Assembly (NCBI GenBank): GCA_964516605.1
Contig: CAZFAA010000074.1
Coordinates: forward strand, 1 to 8,600
Source of the DNA: GCA-2732805 sp964516605
Lineage (GTDB): Bacteria > Pseudomonadota > Gammaproteobacteria > Coxiellales > Coxiellaceae
Direction of reading: 5' to 3'
Length of the DNA stretch: 8,600 nt
Part shown: positions 1 through 7,222 of the stretch, piece after piece
Numbering within the stretch: the first letter of the stretch is position 1
How the letters are laid out: every line of letters begins with the position of its first letter
Made by a program: the position numbers and the translations under genes
The notes under the pieces: generated by a model
The model's database searches: none
What the model was told of the DNA's origin: nothing
Seen by the model: the letters and a program-made list of their open reading frames with translations, nothing else

Positions 1-1859
1 TGACCCGATACATGTTCTTGCCAAAGTTTTCGAATAACCTCTATATGAAATAAACCACTTGCCTCTAATGAAGCATTACTTAACAGATCTTCGGACCACG
101 CTCTTAAAGGCCCTCGCAACCATTCACCAATTGGCACACCAAATCCCATTTTAGGTCTTTCAAATAGTTCACGTGGCACATACTGAGCTAGTAAATTTTT
201 AAGAACGTACTTACCATTTGAGCCTTGCAGTTTCATCGATAATGGAAGTTGCCATGCTGCTTCTACAACATGATGATCGAGAAATGGGGATCTGACCTCT
301 AATCCGACTGCCATGGATGCGCGATCTACTTTTGTTAAAATATCTCCTGGCAAATAATACTTTGTATCACGGTACATCATCTCACTCACGGTATTTAAAT
401 TTAAATCCGCTCTATGCATAGCATAACCAGAAGTCATTTTTAATATAGCAGCTGGCTCTTGCCAGAATGAACTCAAACGTTCATACACATCCATTGGAGT
501 TTGTGACTCTAAAAAAGGTAATAATTTATAAAGTTTGTCACCTACATTCTGATATTGAAAACGATGTGGCAGTAATTTAAGTACACTATCTGTTAATGTA
601 TTCCATTGTTTCGGGCTTAATCCTTTTATGAAGTGCTCTATGCCCTTTTTAATAACATGCGGTTTGCTTCCCATAAAACGCCACATATTCGGTACCCAAA
701 CATGGCGATTGTAGCCTGCAAAGGATTCATCTCCTCCATCACCAGAAACGGCTACCGTCACATGCTCGCGTGTTAATTTTGAAAGAAGATACGTCGGTAT
801 CTGTGAGGGATCCGCAAAAGGCTCATCATATATAAGCGGTAACTCACCGATGACATCGTACGCTTGCTGTGAGGTCACATATAATTGTGTATGAGCGGTC
901 CCAAGGTGTGCAGCTATTTTTTTAGCATAAGGTGCTTCATCAAATTGAGCCTCATGAAATCCTATGCTGAAGGTTTTTATTTTCTCCAAAGATTGTTCTT
1001 GCATCAATGCTGTAATCAAAGAAGAATCAATACCTCCTGAGAGAAATGAGCCAAACGGCACATCACAACGCATGCGCAAGCCTACTGCTCTTTTTAACTG
1101 ATCGTGAATCCCTTCTTGTAACTCATGTTCCGAACGAGGATCTACTGCCTGCTGCACAACCTGCTCTAGACTCCAATACGTATGGCGTGTCATCTCACCC
1201 CGTTTTGCCGAATAAACCACATATTCAGCAGGCTTAACTTTATAAGTATCTTTATAAATCGACAAGGGATCTGGTACATACGCATACTGTAAAAAAGAAG
1301 ACACAGCTTGATGATTTAATACTTTTTCAAATCCGGGATAAACTAATAATGCTTTGAGTTCTGATGCAAATAACAGTTTTTTGCCATGAATAAAATAATA
1401 TAATGGTTTTTTACCTAACCGATCACGCATTAACGTTAATTGCTGTGTGTGCGCATTCCAAAAAGCGATAGCAAACATGCCGTGAATTAAAGACAGTGTT
1501 TTATCAACGCCCCAATGACGCAATGCATGAAATAAAACAACTGAATCGCTATGGCTATCAATAGCACATCCTTCCTCAGCTAATATTTTTTTAAGTTCAA
1601 TGTAATTATAAATCTCGCCATTAAACACTAAGGCAAATTGCCCATCGTCTGAGACCAGAGGTTGATGACCTGCGTGTGAGGTGTCAATAATCGAAAGGCG
1701 TCGAAAACCTAAGGCTAAATGGTATTTCGAATCCGCCCAACTACCCTGATCATCAGGACCACGATGGGCTATCTGTGCTGACATACGCTCAACGAGCGCT
1801 GTTAACTCACCATCGTTATAGGATCGAGTAGAGTCAATAAAACCAGCAAACCCGCACAT
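1..1859 (-). CDS. asnB: Glutamine-hydrolysing asparagine synthetase (AsnB family), 3' end beyond window
   Basis: ATP- and glutamine-dependent amidotransferase that classically converts aspartate to asparagine; homologues in glycan loci are often suspected of amidating sugar carboxyls instead. 619 codons are visible, read from ATG at 1857-1859, and the frame is still open at base 1, so little of the usual 630-650 residues is missing. The protein begins MCGFAGFID, giving the Cys2 nucleophile of the N-terminal Ntn glutaminase domain. Further motifs are AHRGPDDQG (31-39), GFRRLSIID (51-59) and FNGEIYNY (79-86). The synthetase domain has the PPi loop FLSGGIDSS (272-280), GDGGDESFAGY (from about 373) and DILTKVDRAS (about 502-515). 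The start is fixed by Cys2; it lies 2 bp after the FkbM stop, with no good Shine-Dalgarno, suggesting translational coupling. Val107 replaces the Glu usual in the SD(T/S)E segment. GC looks higher here than in the genes upstream. Family assignment is firm; the true acceptor is unknown. Confidence 0.95.
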   Translation of the reverse strand, partial: MCGFAGFIDSTRSYNDGELTALVERMSAQIAHRGPDDQGSWADSKYHLALGFRRLSIIDTSHAGHQPLVSDDGQFALVFNGEIYNYIELKKILAEEGCAIDSHSDSVVLFHALRHWGVDKTLSLIHGMFAIAFWNAHTQQLTLMRDRLGKKPLYYFIHGKKLLFASELKALLVYPGFEKVLNHQAVSSFLQYAYVPDPLSIYKDTYKVKPAEYVVYSAKRGEMTRHTYWSLEQVVQQAVDPRSEHELQEGIHDQLKRAVGLRMRCDVPFGSFLSGGIDSSLITALMQEQSLEKIKTFSIGFHEAQFDEAPYAKKIAAHLGTAHTQLYVTSQQAYDVIGELPLIYDEPFADPSQIPTYLLSKLTREHVTVAVSGDGGDESFAGYNRHVWVPNMWRFMGSKPHVIKKGIEHFIKGLSPKQWNTLTDSVLKLLPHRFQYQNVGDKLYKLLPFLESQTPMDVYERLSSFWQEPAAILKMTSGYAMHRADLNLNTVSEMMYRDTKYYLPGDILTKVDRASMAVGLEVRSPFLDHHVVEAAWQLPLSMKLQGSNGKYVLKNLLAQYVPRELFERPKMGFGVPIGEWLRGPLRAWSEDLLSNASLEASGLFHIEVIRKLWQEHVSG

Positions 1860-1861
1860 AA

Positions 1862-2815
1862 TTACTGCACACACTCAAGGTATACTGTGCGCACACCACC
1901 TGTTTTACAAATTAAACTGATTGCATCTTCATTTTTAATATCACGATACAAATCACGCACAACATTATCTGATGCAACAGAATGATACGGTTTATAACCA
2001 AGATGATTAATTATCTTAGCGCCATTCTTAGAAGAAGAAGACACGATTTTAGTTTTATAACCATGGTTAAACAATTTTTCGAGAACACGTACAAAATCAT
2101 GATCTTCAGTATAACGTGTCAAGTGCGTCTCAAAAATAATAGCTGGTTTCATATCATGTTCATCAATCGCCTCAAGTAGGCCATCCAAAACTTCAACCTC
2201 ATGCCCCTCAACATCCATTCGAATTAAATCTGGTTTAATATTAATGGACTTCGATAAACTGGGGATGGTCGCCGTATCAACACTAATAACCTTTCCTGAC
2301 AAATGTGTCGCGCCACTGCCTGTTGCGTGAAATGTATTGAGGTTTGATTGCTTGGCAAGGTAAAAATCTTTTTTCTCGACTTTATTAGAGATCGCCATCG
2401 TATACACAGACACATCATTCACTCCATTGAGCGACATGTTCATTTTTAGTAAATCCGTATTCATAGGAGAAGGCTCAATAGCCGTTACACTACCCTGACC
2501 TTTCAATAATTTTTTTTCCATCAATACGTAATAACCAATATTGGCACCAATATCAAAAATATGCATGCCTGGTTTTACAATTTCTTCCAGCATGTATTTA
2601 TGATCTAATTCACGTTCAGCATGCAGTAATAATGAACGTGAAATACCAGCATCTTTCACATCTAAAAACATTTTATAGTTGTAAATAGAACGTTTTAGAT
2701 AACGTTTTAATGGAATCTTACTGTAAAATAATATGAGCAACCGATAATAAACGGCTATAAAAAATTTTTTTAAGCCATAATCTTTCGCGATTAATAATGC
2801 GTTTTTAATAATCAT
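1862..2815 (-). CDS. FkbM family SAM-dependent methyltransferase
   Basis: Predicted cytosolic class I methyltransferase of 317 residues that would transfer a methyl group from S-adenosylmethionine to a hydroxyl, probably on a sugar of the locus's glycan. Seen in the sequence: SAM-binding motif I FDIGANIGYY (87-96), the acidic strand-2 end AIEPSP (112-117), SVDTATIPSL (178-187) and the family-typical RMDVEGHEVEVLDG (199-212). The first 75 or so residues are a basic, hydrophobic N-terminal extension (LKKFFIAVYYRLLILFY), which may lie against a membrane but does not look like a cleavable signal peptide. The ATG at 2813-2815 is preceded by AAGGA at good spacing, the clearest ribosome binding site in the window. 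It follows a 53 bp gap after the upstream glycosyltransferase and its TAA stop lies 2 bp before asnB. FkbM proteins are common in O-antigen and capsule clusters; the exact acceptor cannot be read from the sequence. Confidence 0.92.
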   Translation of the reverse strand: MIIKNALLIAKDYGLKKFFIAVYYRLLILFYSKIPLKRYLKRSIYNYKMFLDVKDAGISRSLLLHAERELDHKYMLEEIVKPGMHIFDIGANIGYYVLMEKKLLKGQGSVTAIEPSPMNTDLLKMNMSLNGVNDVSVYTMAISNKVEKKDFYLAKQSNLNTFHATGSGATHLSGKVISVDTATIPSLSKSINIKPDLIRMDVEGHEVEVLDGLLEAIDEHDMKPAIIFETHLTRYTEDHDFVRVLEKLFNHGYKTKIVSSSSKNGAKIINHLGYKPYHSVASDNVVRDLYRDIKNEDAISLICKTGGVRTVYLECVQ

Positions 2816-2821
2816 TATGAT

Positions 2822-2826
2822 TCCTT
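2822..2826 (-). promoter_or_regulatory. Shine-Dalgarno AAGGA of the FkbM gene
   Basis: On the minus strand AAGGA sits 6 bases before the ATG at 2815 and supports that start. It is the only strong ribosome binding site in the window, matching the fact that this is the only gene not overlapping or closely following its upstream neighbour. Confidence 0.75.
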
Positions 2827-2868
2827 TTTAATAAAAAATATTCAAAAATTTAAGTTAGAATGAACATA

Positions 2869-3942
2869 TCATTGGTTAACCAACTCGTTAAACCGTTTAC
2901 AAAAAATCTGTGCGGCCTCTTTCGATACCAGAAGTTCTTTATAAATATTCTGCGCCGCGTATGCATAGTCGCGCATTTTAAGCGGATTATCAATTGCGAA
3001 TTGTACTTTTTCACTCAGATCATTTAAATCCCATTTAAAATCTAAATAGGTACTCTCTTTAATCCATAAATTTGGCCATGTTTCTACATGAGACATATCT
3101 TGCTTAATCATAGCCACACCATTAATGACAACCTCAAAATCACGAAGTGATATTTCACCCAAACCAAATGGACATAGTGCTGCAATAGATTGTTTCAGTT
3201 CCTTGTAATATGCCCTATGCGACAATTTATTCGTCGGGATAATCGATTGCAGCTGGCTAATAATCATCTGCCTACTACGTGCTATGGTGGCACGATTATA
3301 CTGTGTACCCAGTCGACATGAGATAGCAATAGACTTATTATGATCTGGTTTAACCCAGGCAGTATTAAATAATTTTAATGTTGCAGGGTATTTGGTAAAA
3401 AAATAATTTTGCATAGAACGCCTCTTACCAAAATAAGCAAGACCAGAATTCCAGCCGCAGCTTACTTTGTCCAATAAATTCTGTTGTGGAATGTAGTTCA
3501 GATGTTCTTCATCTGGATCAGTATCCTCAATATTAAAGTGATGATGCATAAAATCACAATATATACGTGCTCCATAATATTTTTTTAGATATTTTTTTTT
3601 ATCTAAAAAAATTTGGTTTTTCAAATAAACATCCACATAAGGAAGTACTTTAAAATGTGTCGTTCCAGTACTATCAGACACATCATACCAAATAATTTTT
3701 TTAGTTTTTTTTCTCATAGTAGTGAGCGCATCTAAAACAGATTGCACACCATATTTACTCCATACTGTACTAAAGAACTTACTTGATAGCATGCAGACAT
3801 CACTATCAATTTTATGAATATCTTGGGTAAATAAGAGCTGGGTACCATATTCTTTCAGTTCATTTTTATACTTAAAAAGTGGATATAAAAATGAAATTTC
3901 ATTTGGTGAAAAATTATTAGAGTGAAGTACTGTGATATTCAT
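2869..3942 (-). CDS. Putative glycosyltransferase, GT-B-like, divergent
   Basis: A 357-residue soluble protein with no signal peptide or membrane segment. It most resembles GT-B glycosyltransferases of LPS and capsule loci. The N-terminal half has IIWYDVSDSTGTT (83-95) followed by VDVYLKNQIF (103-112), the pattern in which a displayed protein of this type describes an aspartate-rich strand and a 'vD.y.Kn' turn. The C-terminal half has YYKELKQSIAALCPFGLGE (235-253) and then SLRDFEVVINGVAMIKQDMS (255-274); this corresponds to the nucleotide-sugar-binding region in which an Arg-Asp-x-Glu segment and a Gly precede a 'IKpDMsH' stretch. Donor and acceptor are unknown. The start overlaps the end of the upstream GT4 gene by 26 bp and has no clear Shine-Dalgarno, so translation is probably coupled. 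A run of nine A residues in the coding strand lies at codons for Lys115-117. Family call is by motif memory and is less certain than for the other genes. Confidence 0.6.
   Translation of the reverse strand: MNITVLHSNNFSPNEISFLYPLFKYKNELKEYGTQLLFTQDIHKIDSDVCMLSSKFFSTVWSKYGVQSVLDALTTMRKKTKKIIWYDVSDSTGTTHFKVLPYVDVYLKNQIFLDKKKYLKKYYGARIYCDFMHHHFNIEDTDPDEEHLNYIPQQNLLDKVSCGWNSGLAYFGKRRSMQNYFFTKYPATLKLFNTAWVKPDHNKSIAISCRLGTQYNRATIARSRQMIISQLQSIIPTNKLSHRAYYKELKQSIAALCPFGLGEISLRDFEVVINGVAMIKQDMSHVETWPNLWIKESTYLDFKWDLNDLSEKVQFAIDNPLKMRDYAYAAQNIYKELLVSKEAAQIFCKRFNELVNQ
3579..3612. repeat. Perfect 12-bp AT-only-rich inverted repeat around a 9-base homopolymer
   Basis: The arms at 3579-3590 and 3601-3612 are exact reverse complements and flank a 10-base loop holding nine T on the plus strand (3592-3600), which is nine A in the coding strand. 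It lies inside the putative glycosyltransferase gene, where it encodes the lysine-rich LDKKKYLKK. The stem is almost all A-T, so its stability as RNA would be low; it may be a by-product of AAA and TTT codon use. Confidence 0.55.
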
Positions 3943-5023
3943 TTTTTACGACATCTTTAAATAAATTAATCCATTGCATGGATACACTATGATACGAAAA
4001 GTGACTGCTAATAGTCTGCTGTGCTTTTTTTCCTAACTTTATTTGTAATCCATCATCTAAAATGAGCCGTTCAATACTGTGAGCTAAACTCAATACATCA
4101 TTAGTGGGTACAAGTAATCCGTTTTCGTCAGGAATAATAACTTCACGGGGCCCAAAATCACAATCCGAGGCAATACAAGCTAAGCCACAACTCATCGCTT
4201 CCAATAATACATTTGGCTGTCCTTCATAATCAGAACACAATACAAAGATACTGGAATTACAATATTCTTTAAAAATATCATGCGATGCGCCTTGTAACTG
4301 AATTTCAGCTTGCAAGCCATAACCATCAATTTGTTTTTGTAATACCGCTCTTAATGGACCCTCTCCAAAAATACTCAATTGATAACCATCTAATCTATTA
4401 CGTTGATGGAGTTGTGAGAAGGCATCAATCAATAAATCAAAGCGCTTTTGTGATGATAATGAGCCGACTGCTATAATTTTTTTGTGCCGATTTAAAATAT
4501 AGCCTTCTTTATTGCATTTCATTAAATTTGGAATGACATCAATACGTTTATTAAACTTTTTATCTTTGCAAATATTTTTTAAGCCTTCGTTTGCCACAAC
4601 TAATGATGTGGCAAAGGGATACATAATACTTCTCAAATAAAACCAAATCCTTGACATCTTAGAGCGATCTGGATTATTGCGCTCTGAAATGATGACGGGT
4701 ATTTTAAGACCTCGTGTTGCTAATAACGCTAATACATTGGTCGCATCTATAAAACTTAAGACAATATCCGTATTGAAGTCTATTACAACATCTCTTATAA
4801 ATTTTACTTTCGCCCTATTAATAAATAGAGGATTAGATTTTTTTTGACAGTGAAATTGAACAAAATTAATTTTTGACATAACAGGAAATATTTCAAAATC
4901 CACATTACCTAAAACAATAAATTTAGTTTGCATGCCTTCTATATTGAACATGTTTAATAAATTTAAAACAACATGCTCTGCACCACCACATAACATTTGA
5001 GCTATAATAATGACTATTTTCAT
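3917..5023 (-). CDS. Family 4-type glycosyltransferase (GT-B fold)
   Basis: Retaining glycosyltransferase that would add a sugar from a nucleotide donor to a lipid-linked glycan at the inner face of the cytoplasmic membrane. From the chosen start it has 368 residues. N-terminal domain: MKIVIIIAQMLCGGAEHVV, with the family's GGAEH at 13-17, then FIDATNVLALL (91-101) and SERNNPD (113-119). C-terminal domain: IIAVGSLSSQKRFDLLIDAF (183-202), FGEGPL (219-224), the E-x7-E signature EGQPNVLLE (267-275), then GPREVI (291-296) and NGLLVP (301-306). The pattern resembles PglA-like N-acetylhexosaminyltransferases, but the sugar is not determined. I chose ATG at 5021-5023 because it places MKIVIII at the N-terminus, as in relatives, and gives a 10 bp gap from the upstream stop. 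An in-frame ATG at 5066-5068 would add 15 residues and overlap the upstream gene; neither has a good Shine-Dalgarno. Confidence 0.9.
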   Translation of the reverse strand: MKIVIIIAQMLCGGAEHVVLNLLNMFNIEGMQTKFIVLGNVDFEIFPVMSKINFVQFHCQKKSNPLFINRAKVKFIRDVVIDFNTDIVLSFIDATNVLALLATRGLKIPVIISERNNPDRSKMSRIWFYLRSIMYPFATSLVVANEGLKNICKDKKFNKRIDVIPNLMKCNKEGYILNRHKKIIAVGSLSSQKRFDLLIDAFSQLHQRNRLDGYQLSIFGEGPLRAVLQKQIDGYGLQAEIQLQGASHDIFKEYCNSSIFVLCSDYEGQPNVLLEAMSCGLACIASDCDFGPREVIIPDENGLLVPTNDVLSLAHSIERLILDDGLQIKLGKKAQQTISSHFSYHSVSMQWINLFKDVVKNEYHSTSL

Positions 5024-5033
5024 ATCTGATTCA

Positions 5034-6638
5034 TCAAGATGCTTTCTTAAAAATAAACATATTGTCATAAAACTCAGCTAAGTACTGATCAATATTAAGA
5101 CCCAAATCATTAAAATAACTGACCACAATCATACTCCCTGCATTTCTAATATAAGGCCAATATTTTTTATACAGTTCTTTACCAAATAAAGCATATTGAT
5201 AATGATAGCCATCGTAATAAGACATTTTTTTATAAAAAGAATGTTTTGCTTCTTTACCTTTTAACAGGCCAACTAACTGTGCTATATAGGGAACAGCTTT
5301 ATATTTTCCTTGCCAAATATGAGCAATACCTCTTAACTCTTTAAAATGTTGCGGGAATATTTTGTTTAAATACTCAATCAATAAATTTTGTTGATATTTC
5401 AATTCAAAAGGAACCTGTTCCCAAAAATCCATATACGCACTATCCCAATACGGCAACAACCAATCCATTCCTAAATAATCATATAAACGTTGTCCCCTCA
5501 TCACCAACTTACTTTGACGCTCTTTCCATTCGATATGCTCATTCAGACCTTTTAAATTGCTACCCTCATCTGCATAACTTTGAATTAAATTTGACAAAAA
5601 AGCATGACTTTCTGGATTTAGATTATTCCACATACCATGATGCTTCTTAATATACTGATCAACAAATAATTGTGTATGTTCTTTTTCAAAAAGTATTTTA
5701 GGAATGTGCGCACCACTAATAAAATCACCTGTCTGTCCATTGATGATTACATCATCTTTATTCAAGGCACCATTCTCATAAAGCGAGATAAATGCCTGAT
5801 ATTCCATATACCCTGGTATGACTGAATAGGATGAAGCCCAATGTGCATAGTCTAAGCGTGTTGTAGAATTAAAATAATGCGCCGATTGTTTAGTATCAAT
5901 TTCAATAAACTTCCACTCAACCTGATCCATTGCTGCGGAAGATTTAGCTAAATCTATTTCAAAAAAATGTTTTGTGCCATAGGTTATAGCTAACATGTTT
6001 TTATAACCGCGTTGTTTTATTTTTGCTAGCAATAATCTTGAATCGATGCCACTGCTTAATGGCAACACAATGCGTCGCCCCGCGACTGTATCAATCATTC
6101 TATCAATAACATTATTGAATGTTGCATCCAGATAATCAATCCAATCAGAACGTGACAACTGATTTAATTTAGGTTGCGGGAAATAGGAATAATAATTTTT
6201 AACAGTTATTTCATTATTTTTGCTATGGAAATAACAACCTGCCTCTAATCGCTTCCATGTCTTTGAAAGTGTTTTGTCTTGCGCAACATAACCTGAAGAC
6301 ACTAATTCTAAAATCACAGAAGGATCACAATCTATAATTTTGTCTGCTATGCAATCACTGACTATAATAGAAGAATCTGCTACAGAATAATAAAGTGGGT
6401 AACTCGAAATACGATCTACCGCAAAAAATAATTCACTTTGTGACACAACAATGATAAAAAAATGTTGCTTTTGATTTTTTAAAAATTCTAATAGGAAATC
6501 AATAGGGAATGGATTTTTCTGAAACGACTCTTTTTCTAATAAACGTAAGGATCTTCCTCCAACATAAATGCTTATACCGTTATCGAGTTCGACAATTTTA
6601 TATGGCAGTTTTGCTATGGTTATTTTAAAGTTGTGCAT
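5034..6638 (-). CDS. Asparagine-synthase-like protein lacking the glutaminase cysteine
   Basis: A 534-residue protein with the two-domain layout of asparagine synthetases but a degenerate first half. Residues about 1-150 retain traces of the Ntn fold (DRISSYPLYY, 75-84, matching the family's DR.G..PLYY; GYVAQDKTLSKTWKRLEAG, 116-134), yet the protein starts MHNFK, so no Cys2 nucleophile exists. The C-terminal half keeps an ATP-pyrophosphatase loop, VLPLSSGIDSR (191-201), in place of the usual SGGxDS, plus INGQTGDFISG (299-309) and the late helix region RGQRLYDYLG...LLPYWDS (381-400). It therefore probably adenylates a carboxylate but cannot take ammonia from glutamine by itself. Beta-lactam and carbapenam synthetases are precedents for a cysteine-less member forming another kind of amide; that parallel is inference. 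The ATG at 6636-6638 overlaps the GNAT gene by 19 bp with no Shine-Dalgarno, implying coupled translation. Confidence 0.85.
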   Translation of the reverse strand: MHNFKITIAKLPYKIVELDNGISIYVGGRSLRLLEKESFQKNPFPIDFLLEFLKNQKQHFFIIVVSQSELFFAVDRISSYPLYYSVADSSIIVSDCIADKIIDCDPSVILELVSSGYVAQDKTLSKTWKRLEAGCYFHSKNNEITVKNYYSYFPQPKLNQLSRSDWIDYLDATFNNVIDRMIDTVAGRRIVLPLSSGIDSRLLLAKIKQRGYKNMLAITYGTKHFFEIDLAKSSAAMDQVEWKFIEIDTKQSAHYFNSTTRLDYAHWASSYSVIPGYMEYQAFISLYENGALNKDDVIINGQTGDFISGAHIPKILFEKEHTQLFVDQYIKKHHGMWNNLNPESHAFLSNLIQSYADEGSNLKGLNEHIEWKERQSKLVMRGQRLYDYLGMDWLLPYWDSAYMDFWEQVPFELKYQQNLLIEYLNKIFPQHFKELRGIAHIWQGKYKAVPYIAQLVGLLKGKEAKHSFYKKMSYYDGYHYQYALFGKELYKKYWPYIRNAGSMIVVSYFNDLGLNIDQYLAEFYDNMFIFKKAS

Positions 6639-7222
6639 AATATATTTTTAAATGAACATTGAGGTAAAAAACAAGGTCCTAGAACAAGAGTCATTGTCAA
6701 ACAGTGCAGTACACTGACCGTATAAACATAGTTGAATTGTAAAGAACACATCGTATTATAAGCGATTTTATTATGATTGAGATGACAGATCATGACTCGC
6801 TGTACATTCAAAGATGTTGCAAATTGAGTTAAACGTTTTAATCCTTCTTTATACAAGCCAGTACCCTGATACTCCTCTGCAGTTCTACAATCCCATATAT
6901 AAGCAATTCCTTGACCTACTTTTAATGTGCTGGATCCTGAAAATGGAACCGTCATTCCTTCTACTGATAACCATAAATATGACACCACATGCCCCGCCGC
7001 ATCAACAAAACCAAAACACCTGTGTCCACATTTTAGAAAATACACATACCGCGCCATACGATCTTTTTTCTCAAACAACCGGTTATTTTGAAAATCCGAT
7101 TCCATGAACTCTTTAAAGATAAATTGATTATACGTGTTACCTATATTATTAAAATGACGTGTGTTCATTTCATAAAATAAATAGGATTTATACGACAGAA
7201 TGGAATTAAATAATTTTGCCAT
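6620..7222 (-). CDS. GNAT-family N-acyltransferase
   Basis: A 200-residue protein predicted to transfer an acyl group from a CoA thioester to an amine. The GNAT core is visible as VSYLWLSVEG (80-89), the strand AYIWDCRT (107-114) and the acyl-CoA pyrophosphate-binding segment EEYQGTGLYKEGL (116-128, core Q119-G-T-G122), followed by the V-R-V-like strand VQRVMICHLNHNKIAYN (140-156). Upstream of this, RMARYVYFLKCGHRCFGFVD (55-74) is like the N-terminal beta hairpin of GNAT proteins in glycan loci. The protein ends with an unusual hydrophobic tail carrying Cys174, 184, 189 and 196. The ATG at 7220-7222 overlaps the FemAB-like gene by 17 bp and has a weak AGAG before it. Between an amide-forming FemAB-like protein and a synthetase-like protein, it probably acylates an amino sugar or amino-acid substituent; the substrate is not determined. 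Confidence 0.8.
   Translation of the reverse strand: MAKLFNSILSYKSYLFYEMNTRHFNNIGNTYNQFIFKEFMESDFQNNRLFEKKDRMARYVYFLKCGHRCFGFVDAAGHVVSYLWLSVEGMTVPFSGSSTLKVGQGIAYIWDCRTAEEYQGTGLYKEGLKRLTQFATSLNVQRVMICHLNHNKIAYNTMCSLQFNYVYTVSVLHCLTMTLVLGPCFLPQCSFKNILCTTLK

Noticed and set aside
1046..1237. Short plus-strand reading frame of 63 codons
   Set aside because: It lies opposite the AsnB-type gene, has no ribosome binding site or recognisable family, and overlaps conserved synthetase residues.
1982..2179. Plus-strand reading frame opposite the FkbM gene
   Set aside because: Antisense to a well-supported methyltransferase, with no family resemblance.
2224..2418. Second minus-strand frame inside the FkbM gene
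   Set aside because: It is an out-of-frame overlap with the FkbM protein's conserved segment and has no domain.
2816..2868. Possible promoter or terminator in the 53 bp gap
   Set aside because: The gap is AT-rich throughout; no convincing -35/-10 pair and no GC-rich hairpin with a T run is seen. Only the Shine-Dalgarno is supported.
4285..4476. Plus-strand reading frame opposite the GT4 gene
   Set aside because: Antisense shadow without a start signal or domain.
4838..4845. Eight-T run in the GT4 gene as a phase-variation tract
   Set aside because: Runs of 7-8 A or T recur throughout this AT-rich window and this one has no palindromic context, so it is not distinguishable from background.
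5024..5068. Longer GT4 start at ATG 5066-5068
   Set aside because: It would add 15 residues absent from the usual family N-terminus and overlap the upstream gene; MKIVIII at 5023 fits better, though not proven.
6814..7107. Plus-strand reading frame of 97 codons
   Set aside because: It is antisense to the GNAT core motif region, has low-complexity composition and shows no domain; an antisense shadow.
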